From: an uncultured Eubacteriales bacterium
Lineage (GTDB): Bacteria > Bacillota > Clostridia > Peptostreptococcales > Anaerovoracaceae
Assembly (NCBI GenBank): GCA_902797345.1
Contig: CADBSL010000023.1
Location: 1 to 7,895 of the forward strand
Length of the DNA: 7,895 nucleotides
Reading direction: 5' to 3'
The translations under genes and the position numbers were made by a program. Below the pieces are notes generated by a model. That model searched no databases, was not told where the DNA came from, and saw only the letters and a program-made list of their open reading frames with translations. Of the stretch, positions 5,872-7,895 are shown in pieces (position 1 is the first letter of the stretch; every line of letters begins with the position of its first letter).

Positions 5872-7895
5872 ATGAGTGAAACACCTATCACCACAGAAAC
5901 CAAAAAAACCAGCGGGAAGTCCCTTGGGGTCCTGCTGGCAGTCATCGCCATCGCTATCTGGTCCGGGAACTTCGTGATATCGAGAGGTCTCAGCGGAAGC
6001 TATGCCCCCTCGGTCATCGCCTTTTGCCGGTGGACCCTGGCACTGATCATCATGTTCCCGCTGGCCATCAAACACGTGATCGCCGACTGGGATAAGATCT
6101 TAAAACAGAAGTGGGTCATCATCGCCTGCGGTGTGACCGGCACCGGGCTGTACAACCTGCTCTGTTACTGGGCCGGGCGTACCACCAGCGCCACGAACCT
6201 GAGCCTGATCGCCACCTCCAGCCCGATCTTCACCATCTTGATCATGCGAGTCATTTTCAAGGAAAAGGTGACCCCGAAGCGGGTCTTTGGCGTCATCCTG
6301 GCGATCTTGGGTGTAGCCTTCCTGTTGGTGAAAGGAGACATCAACGTACTGCTGTCCCTGGACTTCACCATCGGCGACATCCTCATCCTCATCGCGACGT
6401 TCCTGTGGTCGGTATATACGATCCTGAATAAATACAAAGATCCGGAAGTATCCACCTGGTCCTTTATCTTCTGCGGATTCGTGGTAGCCTTCCTGGTGAC
6501 CCTGCCCTTCTTCATCGGCCACTGCGCCATGTACGGGTTCCCGCAGTTCGAACGGGTGGGAGTAGCCTGCTTCTTCTATCTGGCCATCGGCTGCTGCATC
6601 ATTTCCTTCATGCTGTGGAACAAGGCGGTCAACCTCATCGGTGCCACCAACGCCTCGATCATCTACAACACGATCCCGGTGTTCAGCTGCATCATCGCCT
6701 TCCTGGTGCTGGGCGAAGCGATCCTGCCGGTACAGATCATCGCCATCATCGTCATCTTTGCCGGTGTTACCATGGCTCAGGACTCCATCAAACTGGGAAA
6801 GAAAGAAATAACAGAAAGGCAAATTATGGACTCACTAAAAACAAAAGCGCCGGGCATTCTGCTCTGCGCCATCATAGCCGCTATCGCTACATTGCTGTCA
6901 GCCTTCCGGGCCGGCAACTTTTCTCTGGAGATCGTCGGTGCGCCGGTCTTCGCCATTCTCATGGGGATGATCCTGACGCTGATCTTCCCGGCGCTGAGCG
7001 GTTCCGCTGCCAAAAGCGGCATCCAATACACCTCGAAAAAAATCCTGCAATACGCTGTGATCATCCTGGGATTCTCTTTGGATCTGGGGACCATCGCCCG
7101 GGTCGGGTCTAAAAGCCTGCCGGTGATCGTCTCCACCATTTCCATTTCCCTGATCACCGCTTTTATCCTGATGAAACTGATGAAGACAGACGCGAAGACC
7201 TCGACCCTGATCGGCGTAGGCTCCGCCATCTGCGGAGGTTCCGCCATCGCCGCCACAGCCCCGGTGATCGGTGCCAGCGACAAACAGGTGGCCCAGTCGA
7301 TCTCCGTCATTTTCCTGTTCAACGTCATCGCCGCCATCATCTTCCCCCTCCTCGGCCACGCCATCGGGCTGGGTTCCGAAGGCTTTGCGGTCTTTGCGGG
7401 AACGGCAGTCAACGACACTTCTTCCGTCACGGCCGCGGCATCCACGGCGGAAGGCATCTATCACGCGAACGGGATCCTCTCTGCGGCGGTCACCGTCAAG
7501 CTGACCCGGACTCTGGCGATCATCCCCATCACCCTGGTGCTGGCGATCTGGCAGACCCGGAAAAAACGCAGCCTCGGCACAGAGGGAAGCAGCACCGACG
7601 GCTATTCGCTGAAGAAAGTGTTTCCTGTCTTCATCCTCTACTTTGCCGCAGCCGCCATCATCACGACCATCGTCGGCTTTTTCCCAGACGGCGGCTTCAC
7701 GACCCTTTACAGCGGTTCCTTTGTCCCGGCCATGAAATGGCTCGCCAAGTTCTTTATCGCGATGGCTATGTGTGCCATCGGCCTCAACACCAACCTGGTG
7801 GAACTGATTCGCGAAGGAGGAAAGCCCATCCTCATGGGTCTGTGCTGCTGGTGCGCCATCGCCCTGGTCTCCTTGGGAGTCCAACTGGCCACCGG
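5872..7895 (+). CDS. EamA/DMT transporter fused to YeiH/UPF0324 exporter (3' end outside window)
   Basis: From the ATG at 5872 (AGGAGA six bases upstream) the frame stays open to the window edge: 674 complete codons and no stop. Residues about 18-303 are a complete ten-helix EamA core. AIWSGNFVISRGL (28-40) opens the first repeat and SSPIFTIL (116-123) nears its end; ATFLWSVYTILNKY opens the second, and NTIPVFSCIIAFLVLGE (266-282) nears its end. A short charged linker (304-323, including KLGKKEITERQ) follows. From about 324 the sequence is a YeiH/UPF0324 'putative sulfate exporter' protein: GAPVFAILMGM, TSTLIGVGSAICGGSAIAAT (443-462), GTAVNDTSSVTAAAS (510-524), VKLTRTLAIIPITLVLA and AMCAIGLNTNLVEL. 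The YeiH part is near its usual full length (about 330-350) at the edge. A cytoplasmic EamA C-terminus would suit a cytoplasmic YeiH N-terminus. Substrates are unproven; sulfur-compound export is inference. An internal ATG at 6826 could also give a separate YeiH protein. Confidence 0.9.
   Translation, partial: MSETPITTETKKTSGKSLGVLLAVIAIAIWSGNFVISRGLSGSYAPSVIAFCRWTLALIIMFPLAIKHVIADWDKILKQKWVIIACGVTGTGLYNLLCYWAGRTTSATNLSLIATSSPIFTILIMRVIFKEKVTPKRVFGVILAILGVAFLLVKGDINVLLSLDFTIGDILILIATFLWSVYTILNKYKDPEVSTWSFIFCGFVVAFLVTLPFFIGHCAMYGFPQFERVGVACFFYLAIGCCIISFMLWNKAVNLIGATNASIIYNTIPVFSCIIAFLVLGEAILPVQIIAIIVIFAGVTMAQDSIKLGKKEITERQIMDSLKTKAPGILLCAIIAAIATLLSAFRAGNFSLEIVGAPVFAILMGMILTLIFPALSGSAAKSGIQYTSKKILQYAVIILGFSLDLGTIARVGSKSLPVIVSTISISLITAFILMKLMKTDAKTSTLIGVGSAICGGSAIAATAPVIGASDKQVAQSISVIFLFNVIAAIIFPLLGHAIGLGSEGFAVFAGTAVNDTSSVTAAASTAEGIYHANGILSAAVTVKLTRTLAIIPITLVLAIWQTRKKRSLGTEGSSTDGYSLKKVFPVFILYFAAAAIITTIVGFFPDGGFTTLYSGSFVPAMKWLAKFFIAMAMCAIGLNTNLVELIREGGKPILMGLCCWCAIALVSLGVQLAT
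6815..6828 (+). promoter_or_regulatory. Possible internal ribosome binding site and start at the domain boundary
   Basis: GAAAGG (6814-6819) lies six bases before an in-frame ATG (6826-6828, residue 319), just where a separate YeiH-family protein would begin (MDSLKTKAPGILL). It may be the relic of the ancestral second gene or still work as an internal start, yielding free YeiH protein beside the fusion. Confidence 0.4.

Noticed and set aside
6100..6822. 240-codon minus-strand frame opposite the fused transporter
   Set aside because: The protein is aspartate/glycine/histidine-rich low-complexity, typical of an antisense shadow of GC-rich membrane-protein codons; the plus-strand frame carries all the family motifs.
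6898..7884. 328-codon minus-strand frame opposite the YeiH domain
   Set aside because: Same shadow pattern; the plus-strand frame encodes recognisable YeiH/UPF0324 motifs.

Overview
The window looks like a chromosomal segment of a moderately GC-rich Firmicute, most likely an anaerobic, amino-acid-fermenting member of the Clostridia. This rests on strong purine-rich ribosome binding sites, GTG and TTG starts, the Ddh route to meso-diaminopimelate, and a diaminopropionate ammonia-lyase. No species can be named from the sequence alone. No rRNA, tRNA, CRISPR array, insertion sequence or phage gene was seen.

Layout. 66-1049 (-): meso-diaminopimelate D-dehydrogenase (ddh), whose promoter region carries a perfect 12-bp inverted repeat. 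1178-1849 (-): membrane PAP2-type phosphatase. 1995-3128 (+): ten-helix EamA/DMT transporter with an unusual acidic, proline-rich tail and one more hydrophobic segment; it is divergent from the phosphatase. 3143-3182: terminator serving both convergent genes. 3199-4389 (-): PLP enzyme diaminopropionate ammonia-lyase (ygeX/dpaL type). 4433-5227 (-): stand-alone PD-(D/E)XK-like nuclease of unknown role. 5228-5871: 644 bases without a confident gene, holding four tandem 64-bp units plus a partial fifth, then an AT-rich leader with a promoter. 5872-7895 (+, open at the window edge): one continuous frame joining a complete EamA/DMT transporter to a YeiH/UPF0324 'putative sulfate exporter' domain.

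The most notable item is that last gene. It reads without a stop from 5872 to the window end (674 codons) and joins two transporter families normally encoded separately. A possible internal ribosome binding site and ATG lie exactly at the domain boundary, suggesting a fused two-gene operon. The second notable item is the repeat array just upstream. Its hexamer ATGGAT alternates in orientation with 30/34-bp spacing, about three helical turns each, which fits a multi-site protein-binding array or a repeated hairpin leader better than coding DNA.

Functionally the window mixes cell-wall/lysine precursor metabolism (ddh), breakdown of a non-protein diamino acid to pyruvate and ammonia (dpaL), and export (two DMT proteins, one fused to a YeiH exporter). 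A link between these genes is inference only; the strand changes and separate promoters argue for several transcription units rather than one operon.
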